DNA of 44,794 nucleotides from an uncultured Selenomonadales bacterium (GCA_937877565.1 CALFJB010000094.1:1-44794); one strand, 5' to 3'. Shown: positions 12,001 to 17,643, counted from the first letter of the stretch. The notes: generated by a model not told the origin, from the letters alone. Program-made: numbers and translations.

Positions 12001-12551
12001 CCTAAATCAGCAATGGTAATTGAACCCGTCGCATCATCAGAATTATCAATAGTGAAAGTATCTTTTTGATCAGATGCAGTTATTGTAATATCAGCATCAG
12101 CAGTTAGCGCGGTAGCATTAATTGTGACGTTATTTTTGCCTGTAGCACTTGATAAATCAATATCAGATTCAATGGGAGCATTTACAGTAAGAGAGTAACT
12201 ACCGGCTCCTGCATTAATGCCATAAAATGTTCCTATACTATCATCATCACCATTAAAAGTCAAAACTACATTGGCGTCTTCGGTAAGATGTTCAAAATCC
12301 GTTCCTAATCCATCAGAGTACGAAGTGATTGTTGTGAGATTTTCAAAATACAAAAATTCGTCATTAAATGACAACGTGCCGTCCTCATATGAAAGACCAT
12401 CTGGCGCGGTTTCGCCTTCTTCAAAGTCATCAAGAGCGTCAAAATCATTAGCAAACGTAAGCGTAAAAATTGTACTTGCCTCATTTTCGCCTTCAAGTAC
12501 ATCTGAAAAAGTTAAAACTTTGGTTTCGCTATTATAAATCCAAGTAGCCAT
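1..12551 (-). CDS. Giant RTX-like repeat protein (C-terminus beyond window)
   Basis: The frame opens at ATG 12551 (protein MATWIYNSETK...), seven bases or so after a GGAGG site, and shows no stop to the left edge: 4,183 codons, incomplete. I translated long stretches (12551-11150, 8950-8700, 7200-4100, 1000-1) and checked that frame phase is unchanged at several other points. The protein is rich in Thr, Ser, Asn, Gly and Asp, with almost no Cys. It carries glycine-aspartate turns of the RTX type (GGGGADTFNI near 8890, DGGNGADNITI near 6800, DGGAGND near 5780). The leftmost 3 kb is tandem modules of about 120 residues marked by YWN and GYAN/GYT motifs. No N-terminal signal peptide is visible, which for RTX families means a C-terminal signal and type I secretion; that end is not in the window. 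Likely a surface or secreted adhesin-like protein; substrate or partner unknown. It has its own promoter, separate from the flagellar genes. Confidence 0.88.
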   Translation of the reverse strand, partial: MATWIYNSETKVLTFSDVLEGENEASTIFTLTFANDFDALDDFEEGETAPDGLSYEDGTLSFNDEFLYFENLTTITSYSDGLGTDFEHLTEDANVVLTFNGDDDSIGTFYGINAGAGSYSLTVNAPIESDIDLSSATGKNNVTINATALTADADITITASDQKDTFTIDNSDDATGSITIADLGTDDVINFTNAITYDDLNNDNAGKIKLNSSNLELDLGTEITFDSNNLNDRKTTLTFEETQADVTLGWYFSDQSESIIYYGDTNTKSTSEYEIKITGIKTPEAGEESLTTTIAGIFNSLYPLSDDKKTVSLVTESEYNGNTITIFNLSNTQTFTIEYKDGYTVSFADTYAYSEEGEHWAIDSTTGNATYTKNTAAAGFTEDTTQSTTGETGTTKVYAYTDPKQDSTNPYFTITGFATDTTATDLAGVVVGDVTGGKVTVTLDTAALAKMSGDTLKIATAYEDSGFNYVFAKGADVVDESYYNINYKYSGTTITYRTAGSSDGYDGWNSDTVSRTSGGDPITNIFTISGVAAAAEDINSELSFNIIDVSNVFQISDNWIAADSTITVSGYTAQDEAVLDLNFLAVTNAFSVEVQSDYVTLDNLAASANVTVNVANNLQNVTINKASSGSGNITYLFHNDGDADDGTTITVVIDKLASGATIKLDSDITTATVSTTKDGTGMFTITLGDVVIKTTDSASVGSTILSSVNIQVGDGTATALSTFLDKYAPVTWEATNDDDTVTITHAKGTTNYISISGLTVKGELADYVTDTEKFPTVASSGVYDVTFENYEIPPSGSITIADGNDTSGDEKKTYSLTFSNTDANTININRSNVKVVSNEGNDTISVAASLENVSINSGSGNDVIIISNSEVTILTTDADKTDTILIESITDVESEDITWDNTTKKLVFGSTATINLPNIDAATLTELVAKNAWGKLTFNPSGDLDNFDEDESVSLRELVVGPEPFNWTEASGNFTLQALTDATNKIYTDIAELTGLKTDLTLEDLNDADLITSTENEGETSYTLTLPEDFVKVADGTSVSFLITTDIATYKDKITLVLDSDKVVDGQPISSDAPWKANATSAILYNPTDSAGAGFTYSTQDNTQTYTYSSSGAELVSRVILKNLTDATSAVTALNESADAKPAVDATALTIPTGVVTSTEDEVDILANGYNVTFTDAINLKLNSESTATTITGSTSADTISVEDITLSAESNKIEINGGGGADTFNIKSVDATGGSAKIYGGTSSEDTADDTFNIGKDVSGVEIFSGDTDSDTFNFTATGANVTLNLSTGDKIALATSIADTDIKFVDGKILFGSNTVTAAENTSIADLRTNNLLGIKVYNGSDDTTGTELKELIDKLTWTTIEGGAVYRQGEDTLITINGLTLGDKTTFETTDIDIVADNENNPTKYYVKVSDELLGDGENISMTFGSGDYTSTNTYFDLMDNSDNYYNPANWIIGNEKQDDDVQDGAVKYTGSWGKYEVGDTTIKAHTDAAASSTTAIAFSISGLSHTLTSAGVTNYTTQDGTNGTVTAGVTGITLGADYTLTFDSRALNKLNISTTNVDGYSNTTLTLALQTSGENSVHAYSENDTVANAWNISVPGTANFYLTATEEGYEVDGTSIEYHQFGADSSAVLSLQNLPTSLTASDLPAVDDSKIVSVTAAMLPTTNPTSSSSRVIFMTNENGQYHLAFASDVTNVGESVAAGLAYNDAKEAAVVNTGGEKAGYYINGNDVNYLYTSQNTENTIKVAIAGLNLSGDYSTRSTAVNDGVTLTESNIAINESLLADGTASQVTITGEEAAPTAYTIQFNGDRAANITLKRDNTNITGTNAADTIGLDSSITEISNAMTIDGGAGADVINIGALTVTNGNFEINAGTETEEVTNTINITSLSVSGEGTAKIVGSSKADNINIGTATGISVDGGNGADNITIAGTGNVITLGEQDVLTFSGTENITATLKGLSALTSVQAANITINVKDTEIVNTANTYNVTATADEGKIQIGENITLILDGISSDEGLKNLYSLKVQSSNNTTGETLGTFLEEEQQVSENSWSYSGGAYVYGSGTSSISVTGLNLTASDSSTKLQNVTPSSGVVSIPVSLLGKDNIIWSVGADSISVTLSGGTTNNFSSDWSWGANNTIASLLSDATYSYTPTTSNGTITATKSAGGDNLIVLDGLATSTDTTNWNSVASGGTFTVTGANIDSSSEISISANAGYNIYFESTAKVVSTATPTGNATVTGSAGDDTLSVSFTQLAHNFLMDGGAGNDYFTFAGVNTSEGATAAVTLMGGANNDTFDVGGSIAAYIDLGAGSDVVKVAGTGHTIDASKDSGDVISVVGGTGIIIDDGTNNADTFYFGGASSASIKGLDSSDTLSFAQKFDNNSGTLSGGVLSFGTGTSAVALTIMGSSANIESKADLKTLYGMTVINGKEKTTLGALVDSITWRGYDNGNNDYLVFGYEADSINGFINVSGVRSTDVSKISLGSADSSYSVSITDPNAVIGTAGNTTLQLSFGAGSKYSGTTTFDSTTFSATVFSSNAASWNVATGGNVTYTSANTKAGYVVGDTSIYYNTENNLGYAFSISGLNGLSSGTSTVLSGVELVTGTGEGSSVTGIKIASSVIGAQTQNITIQATPVTITGGEYNTNTYTIALSDYNSVSTEKVAWGANTVASSESNPATSSITYTTDIWSKGLQVYSNGSIADSTAAGDYLVWNNSDTAGKGAFTVTGLASTVGVTNGTIGSGISLDGKFFTISSENVLTGSTTVEIKTNSENPYGSGANSSTYLLKINAGAGPQQTTVESAWSVSTGESVASVTWLANSTVAGYSLYNGDTLSSWEVGTGTKLVYTAASEGSKAFTIIGLDKSDIYDRTTAGNYVTVLAGTGDQSTIKIADTALISGTEVTLANVSNNTLYTFALNEGSSSLASVNTETYMTFSGGSIFAAKDAKSTGFEVVDPSENSAAKITYLNSVDSGTAVFKIEGLDSSVLTTLSVTPIASEWRPVIASSTASLSGSTLIISGTLLMTGDSVSSSTKVHLVNNGSEVTTYNVTLSAADQTKYAVQSVAGSVDGLVLNTETGKQSLFVQTGAKSSGYKISTTSTTSTTTASNYYTTIQGIAAKAAQTEVSLTGLNLASATTDSLSTVVVLGEGANSSVITFKSRDWFGTSDVSIQAGSSAASSYSLALATNGNFGQSTLDNVLKYDSGVKYFTDRKSDGFETATATGNSTYIKYLANDTGTSAFEITGISTNNLGADSATSIASTLISVDSSTGIVEIKDSNLLAESGISLTGASSDNYGIQISSSIFTSTSTLQAADLDGYWNVSGNDIQFVDGARRAGYTNVNSGAKKAYVTYTGLDSGTAAVKLFGIATGKASNESSADADGLWVIDTATSKFTITSANESGSTIMIGANYLAGSSVSIATISGAVGDTVAGYSVQLSDDGLTASGVTTHDAYWNISGSVIGLIENASNAGYTNATNYIKYNDISTGSAEHKLVGISADSLSANVTTAGGFSYLKNEGNFNWDGTTLTINSSILNHEDVKIVSNDDTTTAAKGYNVTLTGSDYAPTSIGNYLNLGTNVVQIVTGAQNTGYTVADSTSSTGSYIDYLEVNTGTATFSISGLKTSDLKLAENSEGMQALTSGATITGSTVYITSAGLLNNTDVTLGKLGSVETTGYKVLLGSDITDATKVNALNGYWTVADSGTANAAINFMDSVKSAGYTNSDTYIKYSAVDTGTKLYTISGINASGVSNASAVNGISSINTADGQGITINGTTVTISKQEFLKGLDIKIVDTSNATVSGYSIQMDDGLKGSNTQTTIASYWNKADNKVNLMGGASTTGYANTDNYIEFKAASSGTVTHQLEGINATSLSNATSGTASITSTNFIWDADNHALTIGADYLNHQDVMIVASGTTNATASADGYSVILAGADNYSPASIDNYLNFNNTVNIVTGAQNTGYTVIEATSTEGGFIQYDEVNSGTATYHLTGINISSSGTNVTATDGTGIEKIADAVGISLADTAVTITNAELLAGSDIKVVDSLEGAASEFSVQMDSALETAHAQSTIAAYWNKSGSDVNLLEGGSTTGYANVDNYIKYQAFNSGETVATLIGLKNDSISNGAVDTATGVTSIVTSETTITWANNTLTVHSKDLLNKEDVKIVEGESTVASSKYKVALDSTLDSLASTDIASYWNKDS

Positions 12552-12590
12552 TTTTTATAACCTCCTATACATCCTTGTTAGCGTTAGAAA

Positions 12591-12622
12591 TTCAAGTAAC
12601 GCGGAGTTTCCTCATACTTGAA
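12591..12622 (-). promoter_or_regulatory. Hairpin in the giant-gene leader
   Basis: A perfect 8-bp stem, TTCAAGTA pairing with TACTTGAA, with a GC-rich interior, lies in the 5' leader about 40 bases before the start codon. It is not followed by a T-run on the minus strand, so it is not a plain terminator. It may stabilise the long mRNA or control its translation; no known riboswitch class was recognised. Confidence 0.45.
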
Positions 12623-12699
12623 TAAAAAAAATTTATCAACCTCCAAACTTTTAAAAAATTTCGTTGCTTGAAAACCGGCTGAATTAATTATTTCATTTC

Positions 12700-12728
12700 A
12701 ATATATTTATCGATATTTTAATTAACAA
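12700..12728 (-). promoter_or_regulatory. Promoter of the giant RTX-like gene
   Basis: TTGTTA (12723-12728 on the plus strand as TAACAA), 17 bases, then TATATT (12700-12705). This lies between flgJ and the giant gene and gives a leader of about 140 nt. No other gene lies downstream on this strand. Confidence 0.55.
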
Positions 12729-12746
12729 GTTTTAAAAAGGCGTAAA

Positions 12747-13148
12747 TTATTTGGATTGGGTAAGCTGACGATAAATAACATCTTGAAGACCGATACCGCC
12801 GTTCATTGCCATATTTTTTGTTAATTCTTCGTGGTACATATCGCGCCAAATATCCATTGTGTTATCGTCTCCAAAAAGTTCATCTTTGGGAACAGTTTTC
12901 CACATTTCGCCGTACATCATTTTAAGAATAATAGCTTCAAGTTGAATTGAGGCATCTTTAATATCTTTGTTGCGTTGGGCGATTTGTTCTTCAGTCATAA
13001 TTCCGGACTTTGCCGATTTATTCAAACGTTTTTGCGCCGTCGCCAATTCTTGTTGAAATTTAGCTTCTTGGCTGATAATGTGAGAGCCAATTTGACTTGT
13101 ATTAGTTGGACTCATACTTGGCATTAGCGTTGTGCCTTCAACTTGCAT
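12747..13148 (-). CDS. flgJ: Flagellar rod-binding protein FlgJ (N-terminal type)
   Basis: About 133 residues matching the rod-binding domain of FlgJ: a helical segment ending in the family signature region (LEAIILKMMYGEMWKTVP, then a MYHEELTKNMA segment). FlgJ caps and helps assemble the flagellar rod in the periplasm. The muramidase domain found in gammaproteobacterial FlgJ is absent, as is common outside that group, so another enzyme must open the cell wall. Start chosen at ATG 13148, ten bases after AAGGAG; a GTG nine bases upstream sits too close to that site. It is the last gene of the flagellar cluster, 335 bp after flgI. Confidence 0.85.
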   Translation of the reverse strand: MQVEGTTLMPSMSPTNTSQIGSHIISQEAKFQQELATAQKRLNKSAKSGIMTEEQIAQRNKDIKDASIQLEAIILKMMYGEMWKTVPKDELFGDDNTMDIWRDMYHEELTKNMAMNGGIGLQDVIYRQLTQSK

Positions 13149-13330
13149 TTTAACCACGCTCCTTCAGTTTTTCATTAAAAACAGATTAAAAATTTTTCAA
13201 GGTATTATATCATAAGTTTTAGCAAATTAAAATTGTATCAAAATTTTTTTAAATTGATTTTTTTTGATTAATTCGTTGTGAGGTTTTATTTTTTTTAAAT
13301 TTTTTTGTAAATTTTTATCGTTATAATACG

Positions 13331-13363
13331 GCTTTTCTTTCTTTGGTGCAAAGAAAGAAAAGC
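13331..13363. repeat. 15-bp perfect inverted repeat
   Basis: GCTTTTCTTTCTTTG, a 3-base spacer, then its exact complement. It sits in the flgI-flgJ gap, which is otherwise AT-rich with no gene visible. A second short hairpin (TATCGCC/GGCGATA) follows at 13391-13409. A similar but degenerate motif starts near 18256, suggesting a dispersed repeat family. Confidence 0.6.
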
Positions 13364-13417
13364 TTAGCAAAAGAAAGAAACAGCTGCACATATCGCCATC
13401 ACGGCGATAAGCGCAGC

Positions 13418-13446
13418 GGGCGTCCATCCTTGGACGCCCATTTTTT
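13418..13446 (+). terminator. Rho-independent terminator-like hairpin, plus strand
   Basis: GGGCGTCCA and TGGACGCCC form a 9-bp GC-rich stem with a 4-base loop, followed by ATTTTTT on the plus strand. No plus-strand gene is seen upstream, so it either ends an unseen RNA from the inverted-repeat element or is part of that element. Confidence 0.55.
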
Positions 13447-13483
13447 CCTCACAACAGTTTTTAACTTTCATAATAAGTTTAAT

Positions 13484-14605
13484 TTAAATAATTTCCAAAA
13501 CCGCGTGAATTGCTCCTGCGGCTTTCATAGCTTGCAAGATTGAAATACAATCGCGGGGAGTTGCGCCAACGGCATTTAACGCGCCGACAATGTCATTAAT
13601 ATTTGTGGTAGGCGGCATAACGATTGTACTTGAAGGAGCTTCTTCAACGTCAACATTTTCAGTTTTAGTTATCATAGTTGTACCGTAGGAAAAAGGCGCG
13701 GGTTGCGAAACATCCACATCACGTGTAACACTGATAGAAAGTCCGCCTTGAGTAATGGCGCATTCGTCAACAGTAACATTACCGCCCATTACGATTGTTC
13801 CCGTGCGTTCATTGAAAACGATTTTAGCGACGCTGTCCGGCGTTACGGATAATTCTTCAATACGTGAAACAAATTCAACAACATTAGCGCGGTAATAGTT
13901 TGGAACTCTAATATCGATTCTGCCGGGGTTGGCGGCGTGAGCGATATTGCCATAAGCTGAATTAATGGCGTTGGTGATTCTTGAGGCGGTAGTAAAATCA
14001 GCATTGGAAAGGCTAAGCGAAATGGAGCCTTGATTTCCAAGATCATCTTCAACAGTTCTTTCAACTATTGCGCCATTTACGGTTGTACCGACAGTAGGGA
14101 AATTTTTTTGAGTACCGCTGCTGCCGTTACCTGCGATAAAGCCGCCGGTAGAAACTGCGCCCTGCGCGACGGCGTAGACTTCGCCATTTGCGGCACGAAG
14201 TGGAGTTTGTAAAAGTGTACCGCCTTGAATACTTTTGGCATCGCCCATTGAACTAACTGTAATATCAATGTTATCGCCTTCACGAATAAAAGGCGGCAAA
14301 GTTGCAGTAACCATTACAACCGCAATATTTTTATACTTTATTTTTTCCGCATCTTCTCCAACGTCTACCGCAACGCCGAAAGTACGAAGCATTGCAGCAG
14401 TAGAATTTATCATAGGCGTAATTTTATCAGAATCGCCGGTACCGGGTAAACCGATAACTAAACCGTAGCCTACAAGTTGGTTTGAGCGGACGCCTTGCAC
14501 TTTGGCAATATCTTTAATTCTTGTTGTTGCTGATTCTGCAAAAACCATTGTACTTGTGAACGATATGCAAAGAATCAGCGTCAAAAATAAAAATAATTTT
14601 TTCAT
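13484..14605 (-). CDS. flgI: Flagellar P-ring protein FlgI
   Basis: 373 residues, the normal length for FlgI. An N-terminal signal peptide (MKKLFLFLTLILC..., cleavage near VFA-ES) is followed by the family's opening motif RIKDIAKVQGVRSNQLVGYG and the conserved GLPGTGDSDK. FlgI forms the ring around the rod in the peptidoglycan layer; its presence argues for a cell with an outer membrane. It ends in the conserved DCISILQAMKAAGAI segment. It lies downstream of flgH but is separated from it by three small non-flagellar genes. Confidence 0.96.
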   Translation of the reverse strand: MKKLFLFLTLILCISFTSTMVFAESATTRIKDIAKVQGVRSNQLVGYGLVIGLPGTGDSDKITPMINSTAAMLRTFGVAVDVGEDAEKIKYKNIAVVMVTATLPPFIREGDNIDITVSSMGDAKSIQGGTLLQTPLRAANGEVYAVAQGAVSTGGFIAGNGSSGTQKNFPTVGTTVNGAIVERTVEDDLGNQGSISLSLSNADFTTASRITNAINSAYGNIAHAANPGRIDIRVPNYYRANVVEFVSRIEELSVTPDSVAKIVFNERTGTIVMGGNVTVDECAITQGGLSISVTRDVDVSQPAPFSYGTTMITKTENVDVEEAPSSTIVMPPTTNINDIVGALNAVGATPRDCISILQAMKAAGAIHAVLEII

Positions 14606-14676
14606 GGTAAAAACCTCATAAGATGGTTAAAAAATTTTCGGCAGTGATTAACTTTGGATAATCAAGTATTATTATA

Positions 14677-14685
14677 CCCCCCCCC
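14677..14685. repeat. C9 homopolymer tract
   Basis: Nine consecutive C residues in an AT-rich gap between flgI and a frameshifted small gene. Long C tracts are rare in sequence of this composition and are prone to slippage. It lies outside any frame I can support. Confidence 0.85.
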
Positions 14686-14696
14686 GTCTAGGTTTG

Positions 14697-14898
14697 TCAA
14701 TATCTTGCGAAATTTTTTTCTTCAAATGCAACGAAATTTTCTTTGACAAATTCTGCGCTGTACCAATACCAATCTTCGCCTTCATCAAAAATTGAGTAGC
14801 CGTCGCCAAAAAAATCATCGTGAACTTTTTTTAACTTCGTAAACGCTATTGGGAATTAAATCAATTTCATTGTCGTCGCCAACATACATAAGGAGCAT
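14697..14898 (-). pseudogene. Frameshifted copy of the small acidic protein upstream
   Basis: ATG at 14898 follows AGGTGATG. The first half reads MLLMYVGDDNE...SVYEVKK. The frame breaks in an A7 run (T7 at 14826-14832 on the plus strand). Removing one A restores VHDDFFGDGYSIFDEGED, WYWYSAEFVKENF and so on to TGA at 14697. It is clearly a paralogue of the gene at 14911-15117 (shared FDEGEDWY.Y and VKENF). Either a real decay, a phase-variable gene, or a sequencing error in the A-run. Function unknown; possibly an immunity-type protein. Confidence 0.75.
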
Positions 14899-14910
14899 TT
14901 TCATCACCTG

Positions 14911-15117
14911 TTAAACGGCTTGCCGAATATTTTCAACCTCTTCTGCAATTTCAATGAAGTTTTCTTTGACGTAATCTGCGCCGTAGCGATACCAGTCTTC
15001 GCCTTCATCAAAAATTGCGTAATATTCTCCAAATACATCACGACTTTTTCTGGCTTCGTAAACGTGATTTGGAATAAAAGACTCTCTATAACCGTCACCT
15101 TTGTATTTTAGCAGCAT
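14911..15117 (-). CDS. Small acidic protein of unknown function (paralogue of 14697-14898)
   Basis: 68 residues, MLLKYKGDGYRESF..., with the central segment YAIFDEGEDWYRYGADYVKE. The start at 15117 follows GGGGTGATG at good spacing and matches the paralogue's start; longer frames upstream would run deep into the preceding gene. It overlaps the end of the 123-aa gene by 23 bases. Small proteins of this kind (short beta-rich, acidic, Y.v.DE.G.....Y) often sit next to polymorphic toxins as immunity proteins, but I cannot show that here. Two tandem copies, one broken, fit immunity-gene duplication. Confidence 0.65.
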   Translation of the reverse strand: MLLKYKGDGYRESFIPNHVYEARKSRDVFGEYYAIFDEGEDWYRYGADYVKENFIEIAEEVENIRQAV

Positions 15118-15466
15118 TGTCATCACCCCAATTTTTTGCCTTATACTCAACTTTTCCAATGTTTTCGCATTGATACCAATGAATTTCTTCAATTTTTTCA
15201 ATTTTACCATCAGTAACAACTGCAGTACCTCTAACTTTGTACCAATCTTCAGGCTTTGTTAATTCACCGTTTGGCAGAGGATACTCTCGAATAAGTCTTT
15301 TAATATCGTGAATTTTTTCGCCCTGCGCGATAACTTTAACGCCGGTAACCATTGAGCCGGGTTTAATGTACAAATTTTTCTGTTTCAATGGCTTTGGAGT
15401 TTTAACATAGAAAGTTTTAGCCATTGCGCTAAGCGTATTCGGTATAATGAAATTTTCTTCGCACAT
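15095..15466 (-). CDS. Unknown 123-aa protein, possibly toxin-domain-like
   Basis: ATG 15466 begins one base after the flgH stop (TGAtATG) with no Shine-Dalgarno site, so translation is probably coupled to flgH. An internal ATG at 15424 (MAKTFYVKTPKP) is an alternative start. The protein is basic and soluble, with no signal peptide. Its C-terminal half (VTDGKIEKIEEIHWYQC, then IGKVEYKAKNW) resembles, from memory, the tails of polymorphic-toxin C-terminal domains that end in IHWY...GK.EFK.K; this is weak evidence. Followed by two small acidic paralogues. Not a flagellar gene that I recognise. Confidence 0.6.
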   Translation of the reverse strand: MCEENFIIPNTLSAMAKTFYVKTPKPLKQKNLYIKPGSMVTGVKVIAQGEKIHDIKRLIREYPLPNGELTKPEDWYKVRGTAVVTDGKIEKIEEIHWYQCENIGKVEYKAKNWGDDNAAKIQR

Positions 15467-15467
15467 A

Positions 15468-16055
15468 TCAGAAAAGGATATTAAAAATTTGAGTTAAAAT
15501 ACCTTGACGTTGTTTAGCGTTCAAAGGACCTTTACCATCAAATTTTAAAGTAGCGTCTGCAACTTTATATGAAGGTACGGTATTAGCCGACGTAACATCA
15601 GCGCGGCGAACAATACCGCGCAGAGTAATTTTGTGTTCGTCTTTATTTTGCCAAATTGATTGAGTGCCTTCAACAATCATATTATCATTTGGAAGGACTT
15701 CAACAACTGTAACTGTAATTTGTCCGCTGAAGCGGTTAGTATCTCTTGCGCTGCCATCAGCTTTAAATTCATCAGAACCGCTTGCAGATGCCGCCGCCAA
15801 AAAGTGGAAAATCCCTGTACCGGCGTTTAAATTTACGTTAGCTTCTTTTCCATTGGAACGGGATTTTGTGGCAGTTTGTGTAGTCGATTCATTGATAATA
15901 ATAGTTAAAATATCGCCAACGTCACGGGCTTTTTTGTCGGCGAACATTCCCCATTGATTATCTACCCAAAGTGAACGTGCCTCAACAGTTGTACCGGCTG
16001 AAGTTGAAATTAAAAACGCCGCCACTAAAATTGCTGTCAAAAATTTTTTAAACAT
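15468..16055 (-). CDS. flgH: Flagellar L-ring protein FlgH
   Basis: 195 residues from ATG 16055, preceded by GGAGGTGATT. The signal peptide (MFKKFLTAILVAAFL) ends near TVEA-RSLW. The conserved FlgH features follow: FADKKARDVGDILTIIINE, the GxFH segment, and VVEVLPNDNMIVEGTQ. FlgH forms the outer-membrane ring through which the flagellar rod passes. No Cys follows the signal peptide, whereas proteobacterial FlgH is normally a lipoprotein with a lipobox; here it would be released by signal peptidase I. Downstream of flgA; upstream of the inserted small genes. Confidence 0.95.
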   Translation of the reverse strand: MFKKFLTAILVAAFLISTSAGTTVEARSLWVDNQWGMFADKKARDVGDILTIIINESTTQTATKSRSNGKEANVNLNAGTGIFHFLAAASASGSDEFKADGSARDTNRFSGQITVTVVEVLPNDNMIVEGTQSIWQNKDEHKITLRGIVRRADVTSANTVPSYKVADATLKFDGKGPLNAKQRQGILTQIFNILF

Positions 16056-16131
16056 TTTATTAATCACCTCCAATTAAAATTTGTCTTTATTATAACGCTG
16101 GTAATTTCGCCGTTAAATATAAAAATCCTGT

Positions 16132-16845
16132 TTACATAACAGCTTCAACTGTTCCGGCGTCAACCACTCGCGCAGAAATAATTTTCTTTGATGCGTCATT
16201 TTTTACTTTGATAACTTCGCCAATTCGCCCGCGCGTCATTGTAGTACCTTTTGCTGAAGCTGTAATGCCTTTGTAGCGAACAATAATTTTAACCGGTTGA
16301 TTTCCTGAAACTGCCATAGGTTGCTGAAAATAATTTGCACTGATTGGAACGCCGGCGTTAATGACTCTGTGCGGTACAAGTCCGACAACTTCTTGAACGT
16401 CTTTGACATATTCGGTACGCCCGTCAACTGCCACTTCTTCAAGGCGAAAATCTGATTCTGTTACCGGCGTTTCAATTCTCAAAACGTGGTTTGACACAAT
16501 TACAAAATCAAAAATTTTGGCAGACACGACAAAATTAACATCGCGGTACATTCTGCCGCCGACAAAAATTCTTGCCTTAACCGGAGTAACGCCAGTATAA
16601 TTTACTACTCCCGCCGGTACTGAAATTTTTATATCGATAATACCATTGGGAACAGAAAAATCTGCAAGTGGGTGAAGTAAAGAAATTTCACGGCGTCTAC
16701 TTTCGCCTTTTGCGTCTAAAATTGTTTCAATTTCTGAAATTGCCATTGCTTCAAGTTGTCCGCCGGGAATTATCTGATTAGCGAAAACACGCGGCGTAAA
16801 GTTCAAAAAGAAAATTACAGCCGCGATAAAAATAAGTTTCTTCAT
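16132..16845 (-). CDS. flgA: Flagellar P-ring assembly chaperone FlgA
   Basis: 237 residues with an N-terminal signal peptide (MKKLIFIAAVIFFLNF). The C-terminal half is the SAF-type domain typical of FlgA: VSNHVLRIETPVTESDFRLEE, VGLVPHRVINAGVPIS and, at the end, GRIGEVIKVKNDASKKIISARVV. It works in the periplasm, helping FlgI polymerise around the rod. It begins 6 bases after the flgG stop codon and is followed by flgH after 76 bases, consistent with one transcript. Confidence 0.93.
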   Translation of the reverse strand: MKKLIFIAAVIFFLNFTPRVFANQIIPGGQLEAMAISEIETILDAKGESRRREISLLHPLADFSVPNGIIDIKISVPAGVVNYTGVTPVKARIFVGGRMYRDVNFVVSAKIFDFVIVSNHVLRIETPVTESDFRLEEVAVDGRTEYVKDVQEVVGLVPHRVINAGVPISANYFQQPMAVSGNQPVKIIVRYKGITASAKGTTMTRGRIGEVIKVKNDASKKIISARVVDAGTVEAVM

Positions 16846-16851
16846 TTTAGA

Positions 16852-17643
16852 TTAACGCTTCAACTGATTGGCAATTTCCAACATTGAATCTGAAGTTGTA
16901 ATTGCCTTAGAGTTGGATTCATAAGCGCGTTGCGAAATAATCATATTAACCATTTCTTCGACGATTTGAACGCCGGACATTTCCAAAGTATTTTGAGTTA
17001 AAACACCTGTACCATTTGCTCCGGGTTCACTTACGATAGGTTGACCACTTGCCGCAGTTTCAAGGAAAAGATTTTTGCCGTAAGCATAAAGACCTGAAGG
17101 ATTTGTGAAGCGAACGAGGTTAATCTGTCCTATTTCAGTTTGCTGACCGCCTGCCGGAGTATCTGAAACGCGCCCGTCGCTGCTGATAACCAAAGTATCA
17201 ATAGAAGCGTTTTCTTCAAGCGTAATATTCGGTACAAGTAAAAATCCATCGCTTGTTACAAGGCGGCGTTCAGAATCGATTTTAAACGAGCCGTCGCGCG
17301 TGTAAGCGGATGTACCGTCGGGAAGTTGAACTTCAAAGAAGCCTTCGCCTTGAATACCAATATCAGTTGGATTGTCGGTAGTTTGAAGCGGACCTTGTAC
17401 AAAAATTCTGTTTGTGGCGGCCATACGAGTTCCCAAACCAATTTGCAAGCCTTGCGGATATTGTGTACCTTCGCCGGAATTTCCGCCTGCGTCGCGCAGT
17501 GTTTGATAAATTAAATCTTGAAATTCGGCGCGTACTTTCTTATTGCCGTAAGTGTTGACATTTGCCAAGTTGTGCGCCACAATGTCCATTTGTTTTTGTT
17601 GCGCCACCATTCCTGATGCCGCAGACCAAAGCGATCTCATCAT
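16852..17643 (-). CDS. flgG: Flagellar distal rod protein FlgG
   Basis: 264 residues from ATG 17643, after GGGAGGAG; a longer frame to 17697 has no ribosome site and adds unrelated residues. The N-terminal MMRSLWSAASGMVAQQKQMD and VAHNLANVNTYGNKK is the flagellar rod signature, the middle has FFEVQLPDGTSAYTRDGSF, and the C-terminus has NTLEMSGVQIVEEMVNMI and the family end. FlgG forms the distal rod that the P and L rings surround, in keeping with its place beside flgA, flgH and flgI. Confidence 0.97.
   Translation of the reverse strand: MMRSLWSAASGMVAQQKQMDIVAHNLANVNTYGNKKVRAEFQDLIYQTLRDAGGNSGEGTQYPQGLQIGLGTRMAATNRIFVQGPLQTTDNPTDIGIQGEGFFEVQLPDGTSAYTRDGSFKIDSERRLVTSDGFLLVPNITLEENASIDTLVISSDGRVSDTPAGGQQTEIGQINLVRFTNPSGLYAYGKNLFLETAASGQPIVSEPGANGTGVLTQNTLEMSGVQIVEEMVNMIISQRAYESNSKAITTSDSMLEIANQLKR

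Noticed and set aside
12591..12630. Terminator between flgJ and the giant gene
   Set aside because: On the minus strand the hairpin is not followed by a T-run; the homopolymer lies on its 5' side, so it is described as a leader hairpin.
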